DNA of 64,000 bases from Bos javanicus (taxonomy: Eukaryota; Chordata; Mammalia; Artiodactyla; Bovidae), in assembly GCF_032452875.1 (NCBI RefSeq), contig NC_083896.1:1426001-1490000 (forward strand). The letters run 5' to 3'. Shown here in pieces: positions 1-11,275 of this stretch (position 1 is its first letter; each line of letters begins with the position of its first letter). The notes below the pieces were generated by a model. The model was given only the letters and a program-made list of their open reading frames with translations. It searched no databases and was not told the origin of the DNA. Position numbers and translations under genes: made by a program.

Positions 1-332
1 AAACATAAGAATAATAAGTGTTTTTCTTGAGTCACTGCTGTCAGAGTTCTTTCCCTCGCTGGGAGTCACAGCCCACCTCACCTCCCTATGATGCCCTCCA
101 GCACTCTGCTGATCTCTGGACCTGCTGTGTGGGCAGCTCAGAGTCTAATCTGGCCCTACTCCTGTGTGTTCTTGCCTCCAGTGTCCACAGCTATCAGAAC
201 TAGTGCGTTTTCTTTTGTGGGAGCTCTCAATGGCTTTTATGTATTCCATAGACACAGAGAGGGGTTGTGGCAGCACCAGGTACTCAGGGGGGTTGGCGGC
301 TAGGGCAGCAGGAAATACATTGCTCTAGAAGG

Positions 333-460
333 GTATGGTGACCAGTATCGGACAGTACGCTCCAGTGTTCTTGCCTGGAGAACCCCCTGACAGAGAAGCC
401 TGGCAGGCCACAGTCCACAGGGCTGCAAAGCGTTGGACATGACTGATGTGACCCTGCACG
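333..460 (+). mobile_element. Bov-A-like segment inside the L1 5' UTR
   Basis: The stretch contains the Bov-A signature phrases CCAGTGTTCTTGCCTGGAGA and GGCAGGCCACAGTCCACAGG, followed by a degraded CAAAG-GGACATGACT end. It lies opposite in orientation to the surrounding L1. It could be a nested SINE or a Bov-A-like part of this L1 5' UTR subfamily; no target duplication was found. Confidence 0.55.
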
Positions 461-674
461 CATATACGAAAGACTTCTTTTGCCTCTGGCAGCTCTGCCC
501 CAGTGAGGGTTGAGCCTGAAGGTGGTGCAGCTGCTTGGCTTGTGGGGACTCTGGTGGCATCAAGTGTGCAGGGACACGGATTGCCTCTGCTGTAGGAGTT
601 ATGGCCCTATCAGAGTCTTTTTTCCAGCCTCTTATATCTCTTTATCCATAGCTCCAGCCATTCAAGCACTTAGA

Positions 675-835
675 GGGCTTCCTTGACTGGGGTCCTTTTC
701 TGTTGTTTAGTGCATCAGACACATAGAGGGGCCCCCTGCCTGGGGTCCTACTCTGAGGATCAGTGCATCAGTCATTTAAAGGGGCACCCTGAGAGGGATC
801 CTACCCTGTAGTTCAGTGTATCAGGCGTTTGATGG
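675..835. repeat. Tandem array, three units of about 53-54 bp
   Basis: Three adjacent units begin near 675, 729 and 782. Each has a GGG(G)C...CCT start, a GG(G/A)TCCT core and a TCAGTG(C/T)ATCAG end. Units are diverged but keep their order. The array lies in the reversed L1 5' UTR, where tandem monomers often carry promoter function. Confidence 0.6.
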
Positions 836-1480
836 GCCAGCCTCTCTATTGTTCTCCTACAGATGCTGGTGTGTGGGGAGAGAGGCCATGGTGATGGCTC
901 CAGTCCCTATGCGTACTCAGCAGTACCACCTTGCTTCCCTGGTGCCTGGCTTTCCTCCACCTGCATTTCCCACCACGATTTCCTCCCTCACATGCCCTGA
1001 TCTGTCTGTCCGCAGTCAACAGCAGCCCTCTCCCTGGGATTGCTCCACGATCCCTAAACTCCAGCTCCCAGCTGCTGTGCCTTCTAGGGGACCTGCCTCC
1101 TTGTCCAGGGTGTGCATGCCTGTGGCAAGGACTGTCTGATTCTCATTCCACTTAGGGCTGCCACAGGTCAGCTGTTTCACTCTCAGCCTTAAATGTTTCT
1201 CCTCTGACTCAGACAGTTGCCCCGATGTGGGGATTGACCCCTGCTTCAGTTCCTCCACCTGCCGAGGGCAGGTCCAGTCCTACTAACACTCCTGTTTTTC
1301 CCCTGGTTCCTTCGTCCTACTGAGTTTTGCGTGGGTCTACATATTCTTTCCGCTGGTCAGGTCCTCCTGTCCACTCTCAGCTGGTGTTCTGCATGCACTT
1401 CTGTGTCTGAAGGTGTGTTCCTGATGCATCCGTGGAGAGAGATGTACTCCACGTCACCTACTCCTCACCATCTTGTTCTC

Positions 1481-2550
1481 TCCTCTGCGTATACCTTTGA
1501 TAGGAGTTAGTGAACTCGGCTGTCTCATGGGCCCCTCCAGCTTAAGTGGTCCCAATTTTAACTCTTGGTCCCCTTCTGCCACAGCCCCTTTCCAGCCTTC
1601 CCTTCCCCCCATCTCATTAAAGAGCACAACTGTTAGCTCACTTTCTCAGTCCAGGAACTGGGGAGTCATCTGTTATCCCTTACTTTTCTCTTCCTCCAAA
1701 TTGCCGAGTCCGAGTGGTGCTTCCGAAGCAGGTCTTGAATTCATCTGCTACCTTTCTTCGTGTGTTTCCCAGGTTGGTGACGTCGTTGTTTGCCTGGGTC
1801 ACTGCAAAGGCCCTTGAACTGGTTGCCCTGCTTCTACTTTTCTACCATTTTGCTCACCATGTTGGAGCCAGGGGATCTTTAGCAATGCTTGTCTCATCAT
1901 TCACTTCTTTCTCAAAGCTTCAGTGACCTCATCCCACACTGGGATGGAGCCCAGGCACCTAGCAGGGCCCGTGGAGGGGACTGCGAAGTCTGGGCCCTGG
2001 GCCTGGCTGGAGACGCCACAGCATTGTTCACATTGCATTGAAGTAGCTCGTGAGATGCTTTGCCCTTTCACTTTTGACTTCCTGAGCAGATCGAAGTGAC
2101 TCTGCTTTTCCTAGTGCAATAAAATACCTGCTGGCTGGCTAAGGTACACTTAGGGTGGATACAGAGTTCTGGGAGACGGTGAGTGCTTTGTTCCTCAAAC
2201 CCCAGCATATCAGCCCTATCAACGCTTAGAACACAGAGGTGGACCACTATTTCATTTGAAGCCTTGATAAGTAAATAATCAATATGTAGTTAACAAAAAT
2301 TCTAAAACCTAATATGGTGCTATTCTCCAAGTGCTCCTCCCCCAAATATTTTCACATAAAAATGTGCACAACGTTTTAACTCAGGAAATCATGAATGAAA
2401 CTTGGTTCCAGGCCAGTAGAAGAAAAGACTGACTTTCTACAAGGGAAAAAAAGAGACAGACAAAATACCAGTGCACAGCTTTTCTTTTTATACACATTTC
2501 TCCTATTATGATGCCTCCTTGCTTTCTTCCCTTTCACCTTTGAACTTTGC

Positions 2551-2551
<1 letters not shown>
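1481..2551. other. No gene seen; probable SMCO4-side non-coding DNA
   Basis: The reading frames are short and lack recognisable domains. No RNA gene, clear repeat or CpG island was seen. By gene order this would be SMCO4 intron or 5' flank. Confidence 0.4.

Positions 2552-2600
<49 letters not shown>
2552..2600. repeat. (TG)n microsatellite
   Basis: About 24 uninterrupted TG units. Unlike several other dinucleotide runs in this window, no SINE tail is obvious directly beside it. Confidence 0.97.
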
Positions 2601-2602
<2 letters not shown>

Positions 2603-3500
2603 CCACCTGAGAAGTGGGTTCTGCCTGACCCCATTGACACTCTGCATTCTCCTTGAGCCTTTCAATCAAGGTAATGGGAATTACTGAAATTCCAGCTTTA
2701 TTTGTGGTGCACTTTGACCTCAAATTAGGACAACTTTTCTGTGACCCTGAGTTTGGAATTTTTTCTAGTACCAGTTGGATGAATACTGTGATGAGCTGCA
2801 AGCAAAGATTATAACATAATGGGAATAGCAGACGAGGGCTCTTACTTAGTGCAGCATGGTGATCGCTGGGGTGCAGTTTGTCCCCAGATGTCATGGGAGC
2901 ACAGAGATGAGCCCCCCACTCACCTCAGGGATTGGGGAGTCATGAAATGCTTTCAGGAGTGTGTGACCCTTGAGCTGGGTCTTGAAGGAGGAATTTGCCA
3001 ACTGGAAGGGTGGCTGGGAGAAAAGAGGTGTATGAGGGTATTTCAGATAACTGCATGAGTGGAGGCCTGGGAGGTCAGCAAGGGGTGGCATGCCCAGGGG
3101 GCTCAAGGAGGATGAATAGCCACTGTGGTTAGAGGCATGGACTGGGCTGGGGGCTGAAAGGTGGGCAAGGGTTAGGTCATTCTACAGAATGTCCCCATGG
3201 GGCTTTACACAAGGGAGATCCTGGAGGCTTGATTTTACAGTAGGGGTTCTATAGTCTGGGTCTTTACTTAAAAGGCTTCTCCTGAATGGCAGTGATCTGA
3301 TTCAGACATGCAGTTTCTTTCAGCGGTTCCTAAGGGTGTGGGTCTCAGAATTCCACAGACTTCCAAGTTGAAGGTATGACTGCAGGCTATCTACTTGTGA
3401 TCACAAGGATGTCATTAAAAGCTACCTGAAATGTGATTGGTGTTAAGTTGCAGTCTGACCTCCATGTCCTTAGGTTCTCCACTGGTAACTCTAATCAGCC
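2601..3500. other. No gene seen
   Basis: Unremarkable non-coding DNA. The part around 2940-3110 resembles an old interspersed repeat, but I could not name the family. No domain-bearing frame. Confidence 0.35.
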
Positions 3501-3762
3501 TTGGATCAAAAATATTTGAGAAAAAAAAAATTCCAGAAAGTTCGAAAAAGCAAAAGTTGAATTTGTCACATACAACAACTAATTACATATCATTTACATT
3601 ATGTTAGGTATTACAAGGAATCTAAGATGATTTAAAGTATATGGGAGGCTGTGCCATAGTTTATATGCAAATACTATGCCATTTTATACCAGGGACTTGG
3701 GTGCACATTGAAGACGGGGGTTCTGGAACCAACCCCCTGCAGGTCCTGAGGGATGACTGTCC
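3501..3762 (-). mobile_element. Old DNA transposon, MER2/Tigger-like
   Basis: The sequence runs from an AAAATATTTGAG / TTCCAGAAAGTT part through TTATATGCAAATACTATGCC to GGAACCAACCCCCTGCAGG and GAGGGATGACTGT. This follows the order I know for the non-autonomous MER2 (Tigger, pogo-class) element read in reverse. It is diverged, non-coding and ancient. Confidence 0.6.
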
Positions 3763-4097
3763 TACCTGCTGGAGTTTCTGGATGAGTCTGTCTCGTCCTT
3801 CACTTGGAGTCTAGTTCCTCACCATGTGAGCAGTCATGTGTTTCAGGTTCCCATAGAGCATGAACTTACACAAGCTGTAGAATTTCCCATAGATTTTTGC
3901 AAACAACACTGTAATAAGAGTGTACTATTGCCAGCATCTTGAATTTGTGACATTTTTTAATTGGTAGAAATCTAGATGTTTAATTATCAATCACTGATAG
4001 CTTGGCTTTCTCATTGTTAGTTGGTTGATTGTTTACCTTAAAATGTGAAGTGGTGCCCGTTTACACCAGGAATGTGTTTTGGCTTATCAGTTTCCAA
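3763..4097. other. No feature recognised
   Basis: AT-rich non-coding DNA. It may include diverged LINE sequence around 3830-3960, which I cannot confirm. Confidence 0.3.
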
Positions 4098-4232
4098 CAG
4101 TTCAGTTCGGTTAAGTTGCTCAGTCATGTCCAACTCTTTGTGACCCCATGGACTGCAGCATGCCAGGCCTCCCTGTCCATCACCAACTCCTGGAGTTTAC
4201 TCAAACTCATGCCCATTGAGTCAGTGATGCCA
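4098..4232 (-). mobile_element. BovB 3'-end fragment
   Basis: Starts with the CAGTTCAGTT tail repeat and continues through the BovB 3' end in reverse: CATGTCCAACTCTTTGTGAC, CCATCACCAACTCCTGGAGT and GAGTCAGTGATGCC. It is a severely 5'-truncated LINE copy with no coding capacity. Confidence 0.85.
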
Positions 4233-4271
4233 TAGACTTTAACACATGCATGCGACTTAAACGAGTCATCC

Positions 4272-4492
4272 GTGTGAAAAAGTGAAAGTGTTAGTTGGTT
4301 GCTCAGCCATGTCCGACTTTTTGCAATTCCATGCCCTGTTGCCTGCCAGGCTCCTCTGTCCATGGAATTCTCTAGGCAAGAATACTAGAGTGGGTAGCCA
4401 TTCCCTTCTCCAGGACATCTTCCCGACCAAGGGATCAAACTGGGTGATGTGCCTTGCAGGCAGAGTCTTGACTGTCTGAGCCACCAGGGAAT
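4272..4492 (-). mobile_element. Bov-tA SINE
   Basis: A Bov-A monomer plus the tRNA-derived head, ending in GAGCCACCAGGGAA. It is flanked by a short direct repeat GAGTCATCC at 4263-4271 and 4493-4501, which fits a target-site duplication. Confidence 0.88.
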
Positions 4493-6269
4493 GAGTCATC
4501 CATACCTTAAATGTGTACATCTCCTGCATTTGCTTCTGTAGTGATTCTTCACAACTACTACTGCATATGTTTTGCTCAGAAGGGGAAAGTGTGTGGAGGG
4601 GGTCCACACCCATCCATGGGCAGTGATTTTAGAGAAATTTAGTAATGTTTGTACTACTTAGGGCTTGAGAAAGTAGCAAGGCAAGGCAGGGAAACACAGG
4701 TTAGGCTGTTGCAAAAATATGCATGAACCAGACAAGGGCCTGACCTACTGGTAGTGGGGATGGAGCAGGAGAATGTGTTGAGAGATGTTTAGGAAAAGGG
4801 ATTAGTAGGTCTGTTTTGCCAAAAGTTTTACTTTCCTTTTAGGTTCAAAGGATTCATTAACAAAAGAAACCACTCGTTACATACATAAACAATTTCAGTT
4901 TTTGTAGAAGATTATTTGACGTAATTCCAATATGCATCCCTTAAAAGAAAAGAAATAGAAACAATAGAAATAGCAGCATAAACATCACCAAATTGGGCCC
5001 ACCTATATCCAGACTTCAGCAGTGCTGGAAAGGCCTTCATTAACAGCAATCTGGGGTCAGCAATTGGGAAAGGGTTCCTAGGTGGTGTGTCATCCTGTGG
5101 GTGACATTTCAAATTGCAGTTTTGTGGGCTCCTGCTTGTAAATCACAGGCTTCAAACTGATGTCATCATCAGTTTGCATGCAAAAACTCAGCTCTGGCTT
5201 TACACTGTAACCATTTTACAATGATCATTTCCGTTTGTGAGTCATAGGATTTCGTTAGACCCTGGGGGACTGGCCAGACCTCCAGAGACTCAAAAATTCC
5301 AAGACCCACTCCCTTTCTTATCTGAAGTGTTGCCTGACTTGCTGTGTTTGCAAGCAGGCAGGGAATCTGGGCAGTGTCCAGGCAGGTCAGAGGCCTGCTC
5401 TCCTGCTTTGAAGCCTGAACAAGACTTCCTCCATTTTAATTTCCCTAACATAGGTCTTGGGGGATAATTTGATACAAGGAATTGGGGGAAGGGAAGGCAT
5501 CCAAAAACTCCCCAAACTTCTGCCTTGGGTGACATTAGTAAGAGGAACAGGTTTAGACCATTCTCTAAATGCTTACTGAACTTCTTCTGGTAGGGGAGGT
5601 GGACAAAAGTGATGAACTCTTTAAAAAGGAAAAAGAGTGGAGCAAAGAAGGGCTATTTTAAAGGTGTAGACGTAGGCAAAAGGACACCTGATTTTGACTA
5701 AGGGGCTCAGACAGGCTTTCTTATCTGTGTGTGAATAAAGCTGGCCGAGATGAGAAGCTGTGAGCATGAGAGCATGTGGGCTCTTTCTGTCACCACGTCA
5801 CGGGTGCTGGATGCCACCCGGGGGACTGGGCAGTGTTGCCACTGGGTAGATTCTACACAGCATCCTGGTTTACTGATGCCTTTTGCAGGATATTTGGACT
5901 TTGTCAGTGGTCAGGGCCTGCAGTGAAGTACAGACAACAGGCTTGGAGACCTCGCTGTGGGCCTGTAGTGTCCGCTTTGGTGGGATCTTCTGGCCTTCTC
6001 TACTCCTCCTCTCACTCACCGGCCATCAGGCGCCCGTGGGCCCACATTGTGGTGCTGCAAAGGTGCCGTCTGTTCAGGCCCTCCTGCCCTGGTTCTGCTC
6101 AAGTCTCACTCCCGCCTCTCCTTGAGGCCTCTGCTGTCTAATCAGATACAGGCCCCTGTAACGCTGTTAGTGTTACGGTGTGCCGTCTGCTGTCACCTTC
6201 TGCTGCTTTGTCTTTCTTCACAGCACTTCACTCCTCGACATGCTGTGTATTGATTTGTCTCTCGTCTGT
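4493..6269. other. No gene supported
   Basis: Non-coding DNA with short, domain-free frames. A 66-codon minus-strand frame near 4912-5112 has no supporting splice or family signal. A compact inverted repeat is listed separately. Confidence 0.4.
5154..5175. repeat. Perfect short inverted repeat with CRE-like core
   Basis: Arms AAACTGATG and CATCAGTTT are exact complements around a 4-base TCAT loop. The core TGATGTCATCA resembles a CRE/AP-1 type site. This could be chance. Confidence 0.6.
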
Positions 6270-6550
6270 CTGCCTTTCCTGGAATGTGTGTTCCATCAGA
6301 GCTGGAACTTTGTGTTGTTCGTGATTCCATCTTCACTGCCAGGACAGTGCCTCATGCATCCAGGTGAATCAGTGACTGTCGAGATGGACTGGTCAGTTCA
6401 TCTGTCTGTATGTGTAGACGAGCAGGGCCTGGCATGCAGTAGGTGCCTGCTAAGTGCTTGATGGAAGGAACTGGTGAGTGAGTGACTCTATGTGTCATTG
6501 GCTACTCCCCAGCACTTAGGTGCCCAGTGAGTGTCTGTTGAAAAGATGAG
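6270..6550 (+). mobile_element. Old L2 LINE 3'-end fragments
   Basis: The phrases GGCCTGGCATGCAGTAGGTG and CCCAGCACTTAGGTGCCCAG, followed by TGAAT/TGAGTG ends, match decayed L2 3' termini. Two such ends occur in succession, near 6425-6480 and 6500-6548. Confidence 0.55.
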
Positions 6551-7059
6551 TGGTCTAGAGAGCTTGCCCATCTATTTCTGAGGCTTGCCGTCTGTGGGGT
6601 CAGCCCCAGTGACTGAGTTTGAGAAGGGCAAAAAAAAAAAAAGAGAGAGAACGGCTCAGGCATGCAGTCTTGGGTGCATGTGGTTGCAGTTGTTCTTTGC
6701 ATCTGATATTTCAGTCAATACCTCACTCTCTCTCAGTATGTCTGCCATCAGCCAGGTGCTGCAATTAACTTGCTGTGATTTAGCATAGAGATGAATTTTT
6801 CCTTTTAAAGATGCCCCAAACAACTGGTGCTGGTGATACGTTGGTTGTCAATGAAGCTCATGCCTAAGAGAACATGAGGACGGTGTCCCATGTCTAGGAG
6901 AGAAGGGCTGGTAGCCTGCGCCTGGCTACAGAGTGTGAGGAAGCCAGAGGCATTCTGGCAGACTTGGGGTTCCACATGCCCAAGGTGCTGCCCATCATGT
7001 GGGCAGGGCCTTGGGGTGAGTGTGGGTCCTGTTTTACCCAAAGGTTTGAGGGAAACAAC
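6551..7059. other. No gene; possibly upstream part of BovB 5' region
   Basis: Contains an A-run followed by GA repeats at about 6630-6650, then DNA from about 6820 that may belong to the BovB 5' region. I could not fix the start of that element. Confidence 0.3.
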
Positions 7060-7074
7060 ATTTAAAGAATATTG

Positions 7075-7555
7075 CACAGGACTGGGGAAACAGACTCTTG
7101 GAGGGCACAAACAAAACCTTGTGTGCACCAGGACCCAGAGACTCGACAGAGACTGAGCCAGAACTGTGTTTGAGTGTCTCTTGTGGAGGTACGGGTCAGC
7201 AGTGGACTGCCTCAGGGGCTCTGTGTGCAGCAGACCTGGGTCGTACAGCCTGTGACATAAGCCCTCTTGGAGGAGGTCACCATTAACCCCACCATAGAGC
7301 CACCAGAACTTACACAGGACTGGGGAAACAAACTCTTGGCAGGCACAAACAATACCTTGTGTGCACCAGGACCCAGGAGAAGGGAGCAATGACCCCACAA
7401 GAGACTGAGCCAGACTTGCCTGTGAGTGTCCAGGAGTCTCTGGTGGAGGTGCGGTCGGCAGTGGCCTGGTGCAGGGTCAGGGACAATGAGTGCAGCAGTG
7501 CATGTACAGGACCTTTTGAAGGAGGTCATTATCTTCATTTTCTCCACCATAGTTG
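7075..7555 (+). repeat. Two tandem BovB 5' monomers, 238 bp apart
   Basis: CACAGGACTGGGGAAACA at 7075 recurs at 7313. Each copy continues with an ACTCTTGG-AGGCACAAACAA segment, CCTTGTGTGCACCAGGACCC and a GAGACTGAGCCAGA stretch. The 238 bp spacing and shared order show a duplicated 5' unit rather than two separate insertions. Confidence 0.8.
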
Positions 7556-8192
7556 GCCTCAGGTCAAACAACAGGGAGGGAACACAGCCCTGCCCATCAA
7601 CAGAAAATTGGATTAAAGATTTACTGAGCATGGCTCCACCCATCAGAAGAAGACCCAGTTTCCCCATCAGTCTCTCCCATCAGGAAGTTTCCATAAGCCT
7701 CTTATCCTTATTCATCAGAGGGCAGGAAGAATGAAAACCACAATCACAGAAAACTAATCAAACTGATCACATGGACCACAGCCTTGTCTAATTCAATGAA
7801 ACCATGAGCCATGCCTTGTAGGGCCACCCAAGACAGACAGGTCATGATGGAGAGTTCTGACAAAATGTGGTCCACTGGAGAAGGGAATAGCAAACCACTT
7901 CAGTACTCCTGTCTTGTGAACCCCATGAACAGTATGAAAAGGCAAAAAGGTATGACATTGAAGGATGAGCTCCCCAGGTTGGTAGGTGCTCAATAAGTTA
8001 CTGGAGAAGAGTGGAGCAATAACTCCAGAAAGAATGAAGAGACGGAGCCAAAGCAACAACATCACCCAGTTGTGGATGTGACTGGTGATGGAAGTAAAGT
8101 CTGATGCTGTAAAGAGCAGTATTGCATAGGAACCTGGAATGTTAGGTCCATGAATCAAGGTAAATTGGAAGTGGTCAAACAGGAGATGACGA

Positions 8193-10748
8193 GTGAACAT
8201 CGACATTTTAGGAATCAGTGAACTAAGATGGACTGGAATGGGTGAATTTAACTCAGATGACCACTATATCTATTACTGTGGGCAAGAATCCCTTAGAGGA
8301 AATGGAGTTGCCCTCATAGTCAACAAAAGAGTTCAAAATGCAGTACTTGGATGCAATCTCAAAAACAAGAGAATGGTCTCTGTTCATTTCCAAGGCAAAC
8401 CATTCAATATTACAGTAATCCAAGTCTATGTAAACGCTGAAGAAGCTGAAGCTGAACAGTTCTATGAAGACCTACAAGACCTTCTAGAACTAACACGCAA
8501 AAAAGATGTCCTTTTCATTATAGCGGACTGGAATGCAAAAGTAGGAAGTCAAGAGATACCTGGAGTAACAAGCAAATTTGGCCTTGGAGTACAGAATGAA
8601 GCAGGGCAAAGGCTAACAGAGTTCTGCCAAGAGAACGTACTGGTCATAGCAAACACCCTCTTCCAACAACACAAGAGAAGACCCTACACACGGACATCAC
8701 CAGATGGTTAACACTGAAATCAGACTAATTATATTCTTTGCAGCTAAAGATGGAGAAGCTCTACACAGTCAGCAAAACAAGACCAGGAGCTGACTGTGGC
8801 TCAGAATATGAACTCCTTATTGCCAAATTCAGACTGAAATTGAAGAAAGTAGGGAAAACCACTAGACCTTTCAGCTATGACCTAAGTCAAATCTCTTACG
8901 ATTATACAGTGGAAGTGACAAATAGATTCAAGTGATTAGATCTGATAGAGTGCCTGAAGAACTATGGATGGAGGTTCGTGACATTGTACACGAGACAGGG
9001 ATCAAGACCATCCCCAAGAGAAAGAAATGCAAAAAGGCAAAATGATTGACTGAGGAGGCCTTACAAATAGCTGTGAAATGAAGAGAAGAGAAAAGCAAAG
9101 GAGAAAAGGAAAGATATACCCATCTGAATGTAGAGTTCCAAAGAATAGCAAGGAGAGATAAGAAAGCCTTCCTCAGTGATCAGTGCAAAGAAATAGAGGA
9201 AAATAATAGAATGGGAAAGACTAGAGATCTCTTCAAGAAAATTAGAGATACCAAGGGAACATTTCATGCAAAGATTGGCACAATAAAGGACAGAAATGGT
9301 ATGGACCTAACAGAAGCTATTAAGAAGAGGTGGCAAGAATACACAGCAGAACTGTACAAACAAGATCTTCATGACCCAGATAATCACGATGGTGTGATCA
9401 CTCACCTAGAGCCAGACATCCTGGAATGTGAAGTCAAGTGGGCCTTAGGAAGCATCACTACAAACAAAGCTAGTGGCAGTGATGGAATTCTGGTTGACTT
9501 ATTTCAAATCCATGCCAGCAAATTTGGAAAACTCAGCAGTGGCCACAGGACTGGAAAAGGTCAGTTTTCATTCCAGTCCCAAAGAAAGGCAATGCCAAAG
9601 AATGTTCAAACTACACACACACATACACACACACAATTGCACTCATCTCACACGCTAGGAAAGTAATGCTCAAAATCCTCTAAGCCAGGGGTATGTGAAC
9701 CATGAACTTCCAGATGTTCAAGCTGGATTTAGAAAAGGCAGAGGAATCAGAGGTCAAATTGCCAACATCCATTGGATCATAGAAAAAGCAAGAGAGTTCC
9801 AGAAAAAACATCTGCTTTGTTTACTATGCCTAAGCCTTTGACTGTGTGGATCACAACAAACTGTGGAAAATTCTTGAAGAGATTGGAATACCAGACCACC
9901 TAACCTGCCTCCTGAGAAATCTGTATGTAGGTCAAGAAGCAACAGTTAGAACTGGACATGCAACAGACTGGTTCCAAATCGGAAAAGGAGTATGTCAAGG
10001 CTGTTTATTGTCATCCTGCTTATTTAACTTATACACAGAGTACATCATGCGAAATACTGGGCTGGATGAAGCATAAGCTGGAATCAAGATTACTGGGAGA
10101 AATATCAATAACCTCAGATATGCAGATGACACCACCCTTATGGCAGAAAGCAAAGAAGAACTAAAGAGCCTCTTGATGAAAGTAAAAGAGGAGAGTGGAA
10201 AAGTTGGCTTAAAACTCAGCATTCAGAAAACTAAGATCATGGCATTCGGTCCCATCACTTTATGGCAAATAGATGGGGAAACAACGGAAACCGTGACAGA
10301 CTTTATTTTGGGGGGCTCAAAAATCACTGTAGATGGTGACTGCAGCCATGAAATTAAAAGACGCTTGCTCCTTGGAAGAAAAGCTATGACCAAACTAGAC
10401 AACATATTAAAAAGCAGAGACATCACCTTGCAGACAAAGGTCAGTCCAGTCAAAGCTATCGTTTTTCCAGTGGTCATGTATGGATGTGAGATTTGGACTA
10501 CAAAGAAGGCTGAGTGCCGAAGAATTGATGCTCTTGATCTGTGGTGTTGGAGAAGAGTCTTGAGAGTCCCTTGGACTGCAAGGAGATCCAACCAGTCCAT
10601 CCTAAAGGAAATCAGTCCAGAATATTCATTGGAAGGGCTGATGCTGAAGCTGAAGCTCCAGTACTTTGGCCACCTGATGAGAAGAATGGACTTCTTGGAA
10701 AAGACCCTGATGCTGGGAAAGATTGAAGGTGGGAGGAGAAGGGGATGA
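8193..10748 (+). pseudogene. Broken BovB endonuclease-reverse transcriptase frame
   Basis: In life this ORF encodes an APE-type endonuclease fused to an RTE-clade reverse transcriptase that copies the element at nicked chromosomal DNA. The endonuclease stretch 8193-8711 retains the DWNAKVG motif but has lost about four codons after VYV and ends at a premature TAA. The Ser-Asp-His-like endonuclease motif that should follow reads as Ser-Glu-Tyr near 8800. RT pieces at 9211-9666, 9846-10076 and 10140-10748 lie in different frames. The YADD-coding stretch near 10118 is still recognisable. Inactive as it stands. Confidence 0.85.
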
Positions 10749-10934
10749 CAGAGGATGAGATGGTTGGATGGCATCACCGACTCAATGGACATGAGTTTGA
10801 GCACACTTCCAGAGTTTGTGATGGACAGGGAAGTCTGGCCTGCTGCGGTCCATGGGGTTGCAAAGAGTCAGACATGACTAAGCAACTGAACTGAACTGAA
10901 AACAGATATGGCTCTTTGCTGGAGGGGAATTCAA

Positions 10935-11050
10935 ATAGATTAGTGGTTACAGCGGGGTTCTGAAGCTAGACTGGGTGCATTTGAATCTGTCCCACCACTT
11001 CCTTGCTTCATGGTCCTGGGCGAGTTACATTGACTTTCAAGACCTCATTT
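10935..11050 (+). mobile_element. MIR SINE relic
   Basis: Shows TTAGTGGTTACAG, a GGTGCATTTGAATC segment and CCTGGGCGAGTTACATTGAC, matching the order of a MIR core. Short and diverged. Confidence 0.6.
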
Positions 11051-11053
11051 CTC

Positions 11054-11275
11054 AGGACATCCCTGGTGGTCCAGTGGATATGACTCAGCTCCCAGTGCTC
11101 AGGTTCCCAATGACCCAGGTTCTCCAGAAATTAGATCCTACACGTCCCAACTAAGAGTTCACATGCTACAGCTAAGTTCACATGCTGCAGCTAACTATTT
11201 TGCATGCCACATCAAAGATCAAAGAACCCGTGTGCCACAACTAAAACCCGGCACAGCCAAATTAAAAAAAGAAAT
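11054..11275 (+). mobile_element. CHR-type tRNA-derived SINE
   Basis: Begins GGACATCCCTGGTGGTCCAG and later carries repeated CACATGCTACAGCTAA-like blocks and GTGCCACAACTAAAACCC before an A-rich tail. This is the older cetartiodactyl CHR pattern, without a Bov-A part. Confidence 0.7.

Larger units (their letters stand above)
1..1480 (-). mobile_element. L1 LINE, 5' UTR end, reversed, cut by window start
   Basis: Read on the minus strand, the element starts near 1480 with a GAGAACAAGATGG-type sequence, the usual look of a mammalian L1 5' terminus. The remainder is GC-rich, non-coding and ruminant L1 5' UTR-like. The rest of the element lies to the left of the window. No open frame here should be read as a gene. 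The family assignment is by recognition, not alignment. Confidence 0.6.
7060..10900 (+). mobile_element. BovB LINE copy 1, near full length, decayed
   Basis: The element has a 5' region with two related monomers, an endonuclease part (about 8190-8710), a reverse-transcriptase part (about 9210-10750) and the (CTGAA)n-type tail ending at 10900. A CA-rich run has grown inside the RT coding region near 9614-9635. The frame is interrupted by stops and frameshifts. I found no convincing target-site duplication, so the 5' limit is uncertain. It is the longest BovB of the three large copies here. Confidence 0.85.

Noticed and set aside
675..835. Regularly spaced units, considered as a CRISPR array
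   Set aside because: The units are directly adjacent without unique spacers, diverged, and lie in a mammalian L1 5' UTR.
4912..5112. A 66-codon minus-strand frame ending in a hydrophobic-looking segment
   Set aside because: No family resemblance, no upstream exon or promoter sign, and the length is expected by chance.
6805..7398. A 197-codon minus-strand frame
   Set aside because: It lies antisense across the BovB 5' region and its tandem monomers; the protein-like length comes from repeat DNA.
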